A DNA stretch of 64,000 bases. Origin: Blastocatellia bacterium (GTDB lineage: Bacteria; Acidobacteriota; Blastocatellia; UBA7656; JADIYM01). The translations under genes were made by a program, and so were the position numbers. Under the pieces are notes generated by a model. That model did not search any database, was not told the DNA's origin, and saw only the letters and a program-made list of their open reading frames with translations. Shown here piece after piece: positions 28,213 to 37,290 of the stretch. Numbering within the stretch: the stretch's first letter is position 1; every line of letters begins with the position of its first letter. The stretch spans positions 1 through 64,000 of the forward strand of contig JADIYM010000018.1 in assembly GCA_016705245.1 (NCBI GenBank), read 5' to 3'.

Positions 28213-31087
28213 TCAGTTCGTCCTCCCCGTCTGCACCTGCACGTCGTCGATCCACCAGCCTCCATCATTCACGAACGGATCCGTGATCAGGCTGAACCGG
28301 ATCTTCAGTCCCTTCTTCCCATCGAACTCGCTAAGGTCGAGCGACACCGACTCGAACGCGCTCTGGCTTCCCGAGAACACCGCGACCGTCCGCCAGTCGC
28401 CCGTTCCCTTCGCCCGCGCCTCGACGATGCACAGGTCGTAACCCGGCTCCGTCTCGAACGCCTGCTTGAACACGAGCCGTGACCCGACGCCGTTCGTCAG
28501 GTCGAACTTTGTCTTCAGCTGCAGGTAGTAGTTCGTGTTGTCGGCATAGTTCGTCCCCGGGCTGTCCGTCCACGAGTGCGTCGGGCTCGCCGCGCGCTCG
28601 GTCGTCAGCTTGAACTGCCCCGCCTTCCAGTTCGTCTGCCCCCTGCTCGAGCGAGTCGCTCAGCAGGTCCACCCTCCGCACGATCCGCGCCGTCCCCGTC
28701 CGCGCCTGGTTGCCCGTCGCGTCCTGGTACGTCACCGTCACCGTGTCGCCGAGCGCCACATCGAGCGTGTTGTTGCCCGTCGTCACCGACCCGCGGCGCA
28801 GCAGCAGGTTCGTCTCGAAGAGCCCCGGAATGCCCGTCGCCTGACCGACGACGATGGGCTCGCTGTCTCCCGACGTCGACGTGACCGTCACGTTCACGGT
28901 CGACTGGGCCGCGAGGTCCGCGTCGCCGACGCTGATCCGGACGATCGAATCGGCTTCGTCGTACGACTTCTGGCTGAAGGCCGTCCGGCCCTCGCTCTCG
29001 CACCACGGCGGCAGCTCGTACGACTCCTTCACGGTCGTGGCGCTTCCATTAAGCGAAAACGCACCGTAACCGACGCCGCGCTTCGCGAATCCCTCCCAGA
29101 TCAGGCACTGATTCGCGCCGCCCGTGCGGACCTGGTCGGCGACGAGAATCCCGTCTCGCGCGTCAGTGAACGACGGGTTGTTGAGCGAGTACTTCATGCC
29201 GTCGGTGACAAGCCGCTCGCAGAGCGCCTTGCCCGCCTCGGGCCCGTAGGCCGTGATGAAGTTTGCGCGTACTTCCCAAAGTGCCGAGCACCAGACCTCG
29301 CCGACGTTGTGCACCTCGGTCGGGTCGCCAAAGACGTTGCCGGTCGTCGGGTCGATGTCGGCATAAGTGACCGGATTGACCGCCAGCTTCGTCGTGAACG
29401 GGAAGTTGCGAACGCCGGCGCGGAAGTCGCGCGTCGCGTAGCCGCCGACCACGTAACTGGCGTCCAGCGGCGCGTCGGCCGGAGTCAGCATCGTCAGCGC
29501 GTACCAGTCGCTCCAGCCCTCGCCCATGCCGCCCGACTGCGGGCCAGTCAGTCCGTCGACGTAGTCAGGTCCGCCGATGAGCCGCGTCGACAGTCCGTGG
29601 CAATACTCGTGAATGATGATCGACTGGTCGAAGCTGCCGTCGTAGCCGCCGCTCCACAGGAACATCTGCATGCGGGGCTGGCCGCCGTCGGGCGGCGTGC
29701 CGAAATTCGCGTTGTTGGTCCCACCGCCGTCCTGGGCGTCCGCGTTGACAGCGTCGTTGCCGCGGCCTTCGCCGCTCGAATTCGTCGCCTGGAAGTTCCC
29801 CGCCGCCTCGTCGAAGCCGAGCCGGAACAGGTAGTCGTGGATGTAATTATTCCAGTAGAAGAGGTTGACGATCGCCGCGTCGGTGTTCGGCTTGCCGGTA
29901 TTGATCGGGCTGTCGAGCGCCGGACTGAAGTTGAAGAGCCCGTCGCCATTGGCCGGCAGGCCGCCGGAGTTGTTGCCGTCGCGGTCTTCGACGGCACGGA
30001 CATTGTTGCCGATTGTGACTGCCTGGCTGCCGACCCAACCGTTCGGCGACGCGTCGAAGATCGACGATCCCGGCGCGATGAGCGCTCGCTCGACGTGGCG
30101 CGGATTGGTGGTCGTGAACGGGATGTTCGGCTGCGGGCTCTCGCCGGTGAACACGAGGAACTTCGCGTCCTGGGGCGTGCCGCCGTATCGGGTCAGGTTG
30201 TGGCGCGCAAGCATCTTGCCGTTCCGAGCGTCGACGGTCACGACGTAGAGATTGCCGGGACCACGTTCGGCGAGCAGGAGGTTCCACGCCGGAACGGTAA
30301 CGCCGGGCGCGATCGGGAAGAGCAGACGCCGCGCGGCTGCGGGCTCGGTGAAAGCTTCGCCGAGGTCGACGAGGGTGGCGTCGTCTGAGCCGGCCTTCGC
30401 GCCGAGGACGCGAGGAGTGGCGTCGACGCCGATGGAGCGCGCTGCGGCGACGGAGGCCTCTCGGACATCGAGCGTCCAGGCGTCGGACTTCGCAGCCGAG
30501 ACCGCGGCGGGAACGAGCTCGCCGCCGGCCCAGACGATACGTCCGTGCACGTCGACGGCCAAGCGCAGGTCGGCGCCGTAGACGCGGACTCCGTTGGCCT
30601 TCTGAACGAACTGGAGGTGCGTGACGCCGGTGTCGGCCGTCCGGTAATTGCGGACGAGCTCGAGTCCATCGAGGTCCGCTTCATCGAGTCCGTAGAGCGC
30701 GGCGTTGTCGCGGAGGAACGCGGCGCCGATGTCGGCCGGCGTTCCGGTGCGGGCTTCGGTAATGGCGCCGGTCGCAGGGACGATGAGGCGCGGTCCGGAG
30801 GTCAGTGCGCTCCAGCGGATCTGGACGCCGGGCGAGACGGCCTGGAGATCGGCGACGAGGTGCCGGCGCGCGTCGGATTTCGACATGGCGGCGGACTCGA
30901 GGGCCTCGGGCGCAAGCAGCGTGCTCGAGCTGATGAGCGCGGTGCGGATATCGACGTCCGGCAGGGTCGGGCACGGCAGCGGACCGCGGAGCGTCGGAGC
31001 AGCGGGGCTGGCGGGCGTGGTCGGAACCTGAAGGGTCGAAAGGGCAAGCAGGCCGAGGGCCGCACCGGTCACGAGCAGTCTGCGCAC
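28213..31087 (-). CDS. M36 (fungalysin-type) zinc metalloprotease with C-terminal carbohydrate-binding-like domain, frameshifted
   Basis: Secreted zinc endopeptidase of about 957 residues. The start GTG at 31087 is preceded by GAGG and opens a signal peptide (RRLLVTGAALGLLALSTLQV). A long FTP/PepSY-like propeptide precedes the catalytic domain. The catalytic motif is HEYCHGLS (HExxH), and the downstream glutamate lies in GEGWSDWYALTML, as in family M36. The C-terminus holds an Ig-like segment and a MAM/immune-inhibitor-A-like domain (FVNDGGWWIDDVQVQTG). The frame breaks at 28639-28643: the plus-strand run of five C has one base too many; removing it joins SDSLEQG to QTNWKAGQFKLTTERAASPT. It likely digests external protein. 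Confidence 0.9.
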
Positions 31088-31167
31088 AAGGGTTACCTCA
31101 CGGAAGGATTGGAGCCGACTCCGAGAGGAGGCGGCACGAACTTGAAATGATACCCCGGCAGTAGTGC

Positions 31168-31250
31168 ATTGCGCGAAGCGCTGCGGCGTGAATCGCCGCA
31201 TCGATCCAGAGCGGCGATTCACGCCGCACTCCAAAGCGCTTCGCGCACCT
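31168..31250. repeat. Family B palindrome, copy B2
   Basis: Near-perfect inverted repeat: TTGCGCGAAGCGC outside and GCGGCGTGAATCGCCGC inside, with complements GCGGCGATTCACGCCGC and GCGCTTCGCGC. It sits between the DMT gene stop and the M36 gene start. Confidence 0.85.
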
Positions 31251-32121
31251 ACGGATGCAGGGACGGCTCGGCAGCCGGCGGAGTCTCGATGACGGACCGC
31301 GCGACGACCGCTCCCACGATCAGCGCCGCGCCGACGAACGCCCACGCCGCCGGCTGCTCCCCGGTCCCCAGGAACACCCACACCGGATTGAGCACCGGTT
31401 CGATCATTCCGATCAGCGTCGACTCGAGCGCGCCGAGTTTCGCGATCGCGTATGCAAACAGCGCGTAGGCGATCCCGATCTGCACGACGCCGAGGAACAG
31501 CACGCCGCCGATTTCCGACCAGTTCGCCGGCATCGCGAGCGTCGCCGGCGTGAGCAGAACGTAGATCCCCACCCCGCCCGCCAGCACGAGGTTCCCAAAC
31601 GTGACCGCCTGCCAGCGCGCCGCGACGTCGCCGTGCTGCAACCGCATCGTGATCATCAGTCCGGCGAAGAACACGCCGCTTGCGAGGGCCATGAGATTGC
31701 CGGCCATGCCTCCCGCCTCGAGCTTGCCGACGAAGAACAGCGCCATGCCACCGAGCGCGATCCCGACGTAGACGATGTCGCGCGGTCGGAACCGCGTCTT
31801 CATCAGGAACGGCTCGAGGATGAGGACGTAGATCGGGGCCGTGTACTGAAGGAAGATAGCGTTGGCGGCGGTGGTCATCTTCGTGGCGAAGACGAACGAG
31901 AGCAGCGTCGCCGCGTATAGCACGGCCGCCACCCACGCCATCTTCGTACGCGGAACGCGCATGCGTTGCCCGCGCAGCTCGGCGAGCACGATTAGCGTGA
32001 CGGCGGCGACGATCGACCGCCACGTCGACAGCGACATTGCGTCCAGGGCGATGATCTTGATGAAGAGGCCGCCGGTGGACCAGAGAATGGCCGCGGCGAG
32101 CATGGCGAAAATGGATTTCAT
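31249..32121 (-). CDS. EamA/DMT-family transporter
   Basis: Ten-helix inner-membrane transporter of the drug/metabolite superfamily, 290 residues. Two EamA repeats of five helices are visible. The first begins MLAAAILWSTGGLFIKIIAL and contains FLQYTAPIYVLILEPFL. The second contains LMALASGVFFAGLMITMRL and ends with the signature around STLIGMIEPVLNPVWVFL. The conserved EP motif (IEPVLNP) is intact. Substrate unknown; relatives export amino acids or metabolites. It lies downstream of the metal-binding cluster on the same strand but is separated by repeat C2, so it is probably a separate unit. Confidence 0.9.
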   Translation of the reverse strand: MKSIFAMLAAAILWSTGGLFIKIIALDAMSLSTWRSIVAAVTLIVLAELRGQRMRVPRTKMAWVAAVLYAATLLSFVFATKMTTAANAIFLQYTAPIYVLILEPFLMKTRFRPRDIVYVGIALGGMALFFVGKLEAGGMAGNLMALASGVFFAGLMITMRLQHGDVAARWQAVTFGNLVLAGGVGIYVLLTPATLAMPANWSEIGGVLFLGVVQIGIAYALFAYAIAKLGALESTLIGMIEPVLNPVWVFLGTGEQPAAWAFVGAALIVGAVVARSVIETPPAAEPSLHP

Positions 32122-32188
32122 GACGAAGGGCGGAGTGTGTCAGGAGGGGGAACGTGCCGGCAAGTGGCGGCCTGCGAGGGCCCCCTTC

Positions 32189-32257
32189 CTCCTTGGCGCC
32201 TTTGCGCCTTTGCGTCTTTGCGCGAGATCTCACGCAAAGGCGCAAAGGCGCCAAGGA
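32189..32257. repeat. Family C hairpin repeat, copy C2
   Basis: CCTTGGCGCCTTTGCGCC continues into CTTTGCG words and pairs with GGCGCAAAGGCGCCAAGG. The loop is GCGAGATCTCACG. Confidence 0.9.
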
Positions 32258-32283
32258 AATCGGGGACGATCCGGTCGGGCTTG

Positions 32284-34206
32284 TTACCGCATCGTAGACG
32301 GCCGGAAGCGGATGAAGGCTTTCACGGACATCGGCGAAATGCCGTAGACGGTTTTGAGCTCGTCGGGGATCGCGTGCGCCGTCACATCGGCGCCGATGCC
32401 GATCGCGAACTGGCTGTTTTCGTAGACGTCGCGGACGTAGCCCACCGTGAAGGCGGTCACGCGGAAGGACGGTTCGAACCCGGGGAGTGTCCCCGAGACT
32501 CCCGGCTCGTCGTGATCGTCGTCACCTTCATCGTCGTGATGCCCGTCCTCGAGGCCCGCGCGTCCGTAGACGTTTTCCTCGAGCAGGTGGCGCTTGTCGG
32601 CGAGCTCGATGCGGCCATAGATCGCATTGCGCCTCAGGAACCGCACCGTCGATTCGAGCAGGTACGCGTTCGAGTCACCGTCTGCACGATCGTTGCGCCC
32701 CCAGACGACCGAAGTCGCCCACGACCCGTCCTCCCACACTCGATTGTGATGGATCGACGCCGTCGTGCGGACCGTATCGCCCGGCTCGGTCGACTCCGGC
32801 TCGTTGAGGCGGCCGTGCGAGAACTGCATTGACCAGTCGCGATTCGGCGCGAACCACAACCGTCCGCTCCACGAGTCGATCGCGCCCATTTCGATGTCGG
32901 CGCGGTTCACGTCCGGTTCCCGTCCGTGAAAGGCCGACGCCTCGATCTTCATCTTCCAGAACGAGATCCCGCCGGTGAAAACTCCGTGCGTGATGTGCGT
33001 CGAATCCTGCCAGTGATGCCCGAGCGGCGCCGCCGGGTTTTCGGCCGCCGACGGACGGTGCATGAACGCGACCGGACCGAGCGCCGGCTCGCCGACCACG
33101 CCGCCGTAAGCGTGCAGCGTGACGTTCTCGGTCACGGGCACGTTCCACGCCGCGGCCAGCTCCATGAACAGGTCGTGCGGATGCTGCGCGTCGACGATCT
33201 CGCGACCGCGGTACTCCTCACCGGTCTGGAACAGCTGCGGGAATCCGCCCGGCGGCGCCGTCAGCGGCTCGGCCGAGAACATCCCGCGCAGCGAAAGCGT
33301 GCCGGGGCCGGCGTCGTGTTCGGCCATGACCATCAGCCAGTTCTGCGACTCGGCCTTCGTGACGCCGCGAGGTCCGGTCTGGTGGTTCACGCCGATCCTA
33401 ACCGCTCCGTGCATCATCACGGACCAGTTCCCGGGAGTGAAGTGCCATGCGTGCATCTCGGACGACGCCGGCAGCCACGAGGTGCCCGACCCGATGGCGC
33501 CGTGCGTGCGGAACGGTCCGCCGGAGAGCGTAGTCATTGTCATCGCGCCGCCCATCGGGGCCAGATGAACCTCGGCGATGTCAACGCCGCCAAACGCTCC
33601 GAGTCCGCGATGCCAGGAGTCGAGGCACTGTCCGCAGACTCCGGTAGCCTCCTTTTTCTTTTTTTCCGTGCCGGTCGCGGTCGCCAGATCTTCAGCCAGG
33701 TCAGTTCCGCAGCCGCAGTATCCCTCGTGCGCGCACTCGTCGCAGCCGCCCTGCTTCGCGCAGCACGAGAACCGGCCCTCGCCGACCATGGTCCGCTTCG
33801 CGCGGTTGATGGCGTCGCGGGCGGTCTTCAGCTCCGGCGGCGGGGCGTGGCAGTTCTGCGTTTCAGGGACCGCGTGCTCCGACGACGGGCTGAGCGTGAC
33901 GGTGTCCTTGTCGATGCCTGACATCGCGCCCTTGCCGGCCTTCCAGCCGGCGAAACACTCGCCGCAAGCGCCCTTCCCCTGCGCGACACTGACGGCGCAC
34001 ATGCAGCTCCCGTTCACGCGGGCGCATACGTCGCAGGTCGGCTTGATGCAGCAGGCGTATTTGCCTTCGGCGGCGAGTTTGATCTTCGCGGCGTCCATGG
34101 CGGCGCGAGCGGCCTTCGCATCGGGGGTGCTCTTCGTGGGAGGGAGATTCTTGGCCTTGGGGTCGTGGGCCGAGGCCGTGGTGGCGAGAGCGAACGCGAC
34201 AGCCAT
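32284..34206 (-). CDS. Exported protein with duplicated eight-cysteine domain and C-terminal barrel-like region
   Basis: About 640 residues, not recognised as a named family. The start ATG at 34206 gives a short signal (MAVAFALATTASA); hydrophobic residues continue upstream (IVLCLLA) into repeat D2, so the true start may be slightly earlier. Residues about 30-105 and 125-215 are two copies of one domain with the spacing CC-x4/5-C-x2-C-x5/6-C-x-C-x10+-C-x2-C. Cysteines in copy one are 52, 53, 58, 61, 68, 70, 81, 84; in copy two 148, 149, 155, 158, 164, 166, 191, 194. Each copy ends in W-x-G-x-GA-x-x-G. The remaining 420 residues show alternating aromatic strands like an outer-membrane barrel, with a His/Asp-rich loop (HHDDEGDDDHDEPG). 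A metal-binding role at the outer membrane is inferred from these ligands and the neighbouring gene. Confidence 0.8.
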   Translation of the reverse strand: MAVAFALATTASAHDPKAKNLPPTKSTPDAKAARAAMDAAKIKLAAEGKYACCIKPTCDVCARVNGSCMCAVSVAQGKGACGECFAGWKAGKGAMSGIDKDTVTLSPSSEHAVPETQNCHAPPPELKTARDAINRAKRTMVGEGRFSCCAKQGGCDECAHEGYCGCGTDLAEDLATATGTEKKKKEATGVCGQCLDSWHRGLGAFGGVDIAEVHLAPMGGAMTMTTLSGGPFRTHGAIGSGTSWLPASSEMHAWHFTPGNWSVMMHGAVRIGVNHQTGPRGVTKAESQNWLMVMAEHDAGPGTLSLRGMFSAEPLTAPPGGFPQLFQTGEEYRGREIVDAQHPHDLFMELAAAWNVPVTENVTLHAYGGVVGEPALGPVAFMHRPSAAENPAAPLGHHWQDSTHITHGVFTGGISFWKMKIEASAFHGREPDVNRADIEMGAIDSWSGRLWFAPNRDWSMQFSHGRLNEPESTEPGDTVRTTASIHHNRVWEDGSWATSVVWGRNDRADGDSNAYLLESTVRFLRRNAIYGRIELADKRHLLEENVYGRAGLEDGHHDDEGDDDHDEPGVSGTLPGFEPSFRVTAFTVGYVRDVYENSQFAIGIGADVTAHAIPDELKTVYGISPMSVKAFIRFRPSTMR

Positions 34207-34231
34207 GGCGAGAAGGCAAAGGACGATGAAG

Positions 34232-34323
34232 TGCTCCGTGCCTCCGTGCCTCTGGGCCTCTGTGTGCGTAGCGTCTTCAGGAGCTTCGCACACAGAGCCA
34301 CGGAGGCACGGAGACACAGAGGT
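34232..34323. repeat. Family D hairpin repeat, copy D2
   Basis: CTCCGTGCCTCCGTGCCTCT words on the left and CACGGAGGCACGGAGACACA words on the right, around the conserved core TGTGTGCG...CGCACACA. It sits inside a presumed operon, between the YtkA-like gene and the eight-cysteine gene. Confidence 0.85.
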
Positions 34324-34346
34324 CGAGATCATTGGAACCCAACCTC

Positions 34347-35564
34347 TCATCTCCCCTCCACCTTCACCGCGAACGCGAACGTCACGACTTTCCCGCCTCG
34401 CTGCACCTGCGCCCAGCACCGGTACCACCCCGGCTTCGCAAACCGCGCGAGAAACGGGATCGTCCCGTCCTTCCCGACTCCCTCGAGCGCCTCGTCCGGA
34501 TGCGAATGCACGTACGTCGTCCCGTCCTGGTGCACGAGCACCATGTGCCCCATCGCGCCGAGGTACGGCTGCAGGTCCGTCACCCCGCCACCCTTCGCCG
34601 CGTCCGTCACCTTCAGGATCGCCGTGTTCTGCGCGCCCGACATTGGCGCCGCCGGCTCGAACGCAAGCGTCGCCTTCAGCCCGTCGGCCGTCGACGCCAC
34701 CGGCGGCATCGGCCCGTCGAGCACGAGCTTCGGCACCGTGATGCCCTTCTTGCCGGCCTTCACCATCAATTCGCCAAAGACCACCTGCGATCCGCGTCCC
34801 TTCGGCGCGACGTCGGCGAACAACCGGTAACGGCCGTCGGTCGGGAACACGTAGTCGAGCGCGAACTCGCCGTTTTTCCCGAGCTCGGGATGCTCATGCG
34901 CAAACACCCCGAGATCCTCGCGGATGATCATCAGGTGCAGGAGCTTCTCGTGCGCGACGTCGAACTCGGTCACCGCCGCATTGGCCGCGCGATCCTTGAC
35001 CGTGAACGTAAGCTGCGACTTTTCGCCCGCGACGGGTGATGACGGCTTGACGCCGACCATCAGCTCGAAAGGCTTCGGACGCGGCGGACGGTTCGGGTCA
35101 CCGTCCTTCACGTCGAGCGGGAACTCGACCGAAAACGCTTCGCCGGCCGGCGGCGAAACCTTGAGGGTGAGCAAGTATTTTCCGCCGTGCGGGAAAACCG
35201 GGTGGATGCCGTAATCGCCGGGCACACCCTCGGCGTGCGCCACTTCGGACTGCTTCGGCATGCCCATCATCGCCGGCATCGTTATGACCGAATCGATCGA
35301 CGCGCGGATGACGCCGGGAAATCCGAGGACGGGGTCTTCTTCGCTTGCATCGACGATGCGGAACTCGAGGTCGGTCTCCTCGTCGGCGAAGAGGCCGCCG
35401 GCGGGGATGCGAAGCGTGATGAGGTATTTGCCGGAGCGGACCGACGGGCCCGCGTCAGACGCGGCCTGTGGAGTTGAAGCGGAGGCGGGGACGGCGAGCG
35501 TCCCGAGCATCAGGACGGCGAATGCGGCAACGAGAGCCCGATGGCGGGCGCGGAAAACGGACAT
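34347..35564 (-). CDS. Exported tandem YtkA/FixH-like protein with Met- and His-rich metal motifs
   Basis: 405 residues with a signal peptide (ALVAAFAVLMLGTLAVPASA). The start at 35564 has AAGGAG 8 bases upstream. An N-terminal YtkA-like Ig fold holds a methionine cluster MPAMMGMP (residues 96-103), typical of copper(I) sites. Two further related domains follow. One contains HLMIIREDLGVFAHEHPE (210-227), the other HMVLVHQDGTTYVHSHPDE (340-358): both have an H-x-M or HM strand and an H-x-HP-[ED] turn, so the domain is duplicated. The ligand pattern suggests a periplasmic copper carrier, but this is inferred. Middle gene of a three-gene minus-strand cluster. Confidence 0.8.
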   Translation of the reverse strand: MSVFRARHRALVAAFAVLMLGTLAVPASASTPQAASDAGPSVRSGKYLITLRIPAGGLFADEETDLEFRIVDASEEDPVLGFPGVIRASIDSVITMPAMMGMPKQSEVAHAEGVPGDYGIHPVFPHGGKYLLTLKVSPPAGEAFSVEFPLDVKDGDPNRPPRPKPFELMVGVKPSSPVAGEKSQLTFTVKDRAANAAVTEFDVAHEKLLHLMIIREDLGVFAHEHPELGKNGEFALDYVFPTDGRYRLFADVAPKGRGSQVVFGELMVKAGKKGITVPKLVLDGPMPPVASTADGLKATLAFEPAAPMSGAQNTAILKVTDAAKGGGVTDLQPYLGAMGHMVLVHQDGTTYVHSHPDEALEGVGKDGTIPFLARFAKPGWYRCWAQVQRGGKVVTFAFAVKVEGR

Positions 35565-35658
35565 GAGCGGATCTCCTTCGGAAACGAAACCATGACGGGT
35601 CGACGATCGCGGCTCGAGGGCTCGGCAATCGCCGGACGACGCGGGCTGTCCGACGGGA

Positions 35659-36063
35659 TCAGATTCTCAGAATGGCTATTCGGGAGAGGAGGCGCCGGCC
35701 CGAAGGGGGGCCGGGGGGACTCGGGCTCTCGAGGATCGGCGCGTACCGCGTCGCATCGAAGGCGACGAACGCGGTGGAAGTCGGCACGTCGGCCGTGGCG
35801 TCACGATCCGGAGGATTGGCGCGGGTCGCGCGGTCGGCGGTCGCGGAGGAAGGGGCGCTGCCGGGCGTGCAGGAAGAGCCGCAGCCGATCTCGACACCGT
35901 CGTCCTCGGTAGGGGCGATGCAGCAGGAGGACGGGCCTGTTCCGAGGTCCGGGCAGCAGCACGCGCTGCCGGGAACCACCGATGAGGCGGCGAGGACCGT
36001 CAGGAAGAGGATGGCAGCTGCAATTCGCACGGCTGCATAGAGTAGCACGTGACGCGAGGTCAT
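35659..36063 (-). CDS. Small cysteine-rich exported protein
   Basis: About 134 residues starting MTSRHVLLYAAVRIAAAILF, a signal peptide or anchor. The segment after cleavage carries clustered cysteines: SACCCPDLGTGPSSCCIA and GCGSSCTPG, eight Cys within about 35 residues. The rest is Ala/Pro/Ser-rich with no recognised domain. It precedes the YtkA-like and eight-cysteine genes on the same strand and may be a small thiol metal binder of the same system. The region upstream of its ATG is repeat C3, so the promoter and ribosome site are unusual or lie within the repeat. Confidence 0.65.
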   Translation of the reverse strand: MTSRHVLLYAAVRIAAAILFLTVLAASSVVPGSACCCPDLGTGPSSCCIAPTEDDGVEIGCGSSCTPGSAPSSATADRATRANPPDRDATADVPTSTAFVAFDATRYAPILESPSPPGPPSGRRLLSRIAILRI

Positions 36064-36236
36064 TTCTCGCAGAGACGCAAAGGGCAGACGCAAAGGCGCA
36101 GAGGGCAGACGCAAAGTCGCGAGGGTCAGGAATGACGCTTCAGTTTGGCTAAGATGACTTGTTGATAGGGTCGCCTTTGTGTCTTTGCGTCTGCACTCGG
36201 CGTCTTTGCGTCTGCCCTTTGCGTCTTTGCGAGAAA
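36061..36236. repeat. Family C hairpin repeat, copy C3, with long loop
   Basis: Left arm (36061-36120) contains GACGCAAAGGGCAGACGCAA words; right arm (36172-36236) contains TTGCGTCTGCCCTTTGCGTC words. A unique loop of about 50 bases lies between. It starts at the ATG of the Cys-rich gene and ends near the thrB stop. Confidence 0.85.
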
Positions 36237-36248
36237 CTCTCCTCCGCC

Positions 36249-37160
36249 TCAGTCAAGCCGCCGCCAGCCGCGCGCCTCTACCTCAAGCACCCGCACCGCC
36301 GTCGCGATCCCGTGCCTCCGGAAGCACTCCGCCAACCGCTCGCCGATCCGCTCGAAATCTCCCGTCGCGAGCGCGAGCACCGCCGATCCGGCCCCGCTCA
36401 ACGCCACCCCGATCAGCGATCCGCCCGTCTCGAGCTCGAGCGCTTCGGCCAGTCCCGGCAACAGCCCGGCGCGGTACGGCTGATGCAACCTGTCGCGCAT
36501 GGCTTCGCCGAGCTTCTCCCATTCACCCGCCGCCAGTGCCGCGTGAAAAAGCGCCGCGCGCTGAATGTTGAAAATCGCATCCGCTCGCGTAATGCGCGCC
36601 GGCAATATCGCCCGAGCCTCCGCTGTCGGAATCGGCAGCGTGGGAATCGCAACGACGGCGCGAATGTTCCTGGGCCAGTCCGTCCGGACAACGAGCGGCG
36701 GCGCGCCCTCGCGCTGGCAACACGTGATCAGGCCGCCAACCGTTGACGGACCCGCGTTGTCGCCATGTCCCTCCATCGCCGTGCCGAGCTCGATGATTCG
36801 GTCGTTCGAAAGACCGCGGCCGCTCGCGATCGAAAACGCGACGATCCCGGCGACGATCGCCGCGGCGCTGCTGCCCAGTCCTCGTTCGAACGGGATGTCG
36901 TTGTGCGCGGTGAAACGAACCGCAGGAGCGTCGACGCCTTCCCCGGACGCCGCGAAGCGGAAAGCCGTGTGGATGAGGTTGTCGGCGCCGAACGGACTCG
37001 ACGACTCGCCTTCGCCCGTGAGGTCAAGCGTGCCGACATCGTCGCCACTCGCCGGGTCGACCGTCAGATTCAGGTAAATCGCGAGCGCGAGGCCGAGCGT
37101 GTCGAACCCGGCGCCGAGGTTCGACGTCGAGCCGGGAATGCGAAGAGAAAATGAGTCCAC
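36249..37160 (-). CDS. thrB: Homoserine kinase
   Basis: Phosphorylates homoserine with ATP, the step before threonine synthase. GHMP kinase family, 303 residues, the usual length. The N-terminal substrate motif is IPGSTSNLGAGFDTLGLA. The ATP-binding glycine/serine loop is RGLGSSAAAIVAGIVA. The C-terminal GHMP motif reads IGVALSGAGSAVLAL. The apparent start is GTG at 37160, which lies inside the left arm of repeat E1 and has no clear ribosome site. It is divergent from thrC, which catalyses the next step. Confidence 0.95.
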   Translation of the reverse strand: MDSFSLRIPGSTSNLGAGFDTLGLALAIYLNLTVDPASGDDVGTLDLTGEGESSSPFGADNLIHTAFRFAASGEGVDAPAVRFTAHNDIPFERGLGSSAAAIVAGIVAFSIASGRGLSNDRIIELGTAMEGHGDNAGPSTVGGLITCCQREGAPPLVVRTDWPRNIRAVVAIPTLPIPTAEARAILPARITRADAIFNIQRAALFHAALAAGEWEKLGEAMRDRLHQPYRAGLLPGLAEALELETGGSLIGVALSGAGSAVLALATGDFERIGERLAECFRRHGIATAVRVLEVEARGWRRLD

Positions 37161-37262
37161 AGATCACACAGATCAATACAGATTTTTCGATCGATCACGG
37201 AACGTCGCGCCGCAGGATACTTGACGATCCGAATCTGTGACCATCCGTGTTCATCTGTGGAC
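37155..37262. repeat. Family E inverted repeat, copy E1
   Basis: GTCCACAGATCACACAGATC at the left and CATCCGTGTTCATCTGTGGA at the right, arms of about 38 bases with mismatches. It fills the divergent thrB/thrC control region and contains the thrB start codon. Confidence 0.75.
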
Positions 37263-37290
37263 TGTTTCTCCGTGGTAGAGTCCCCGGTCC

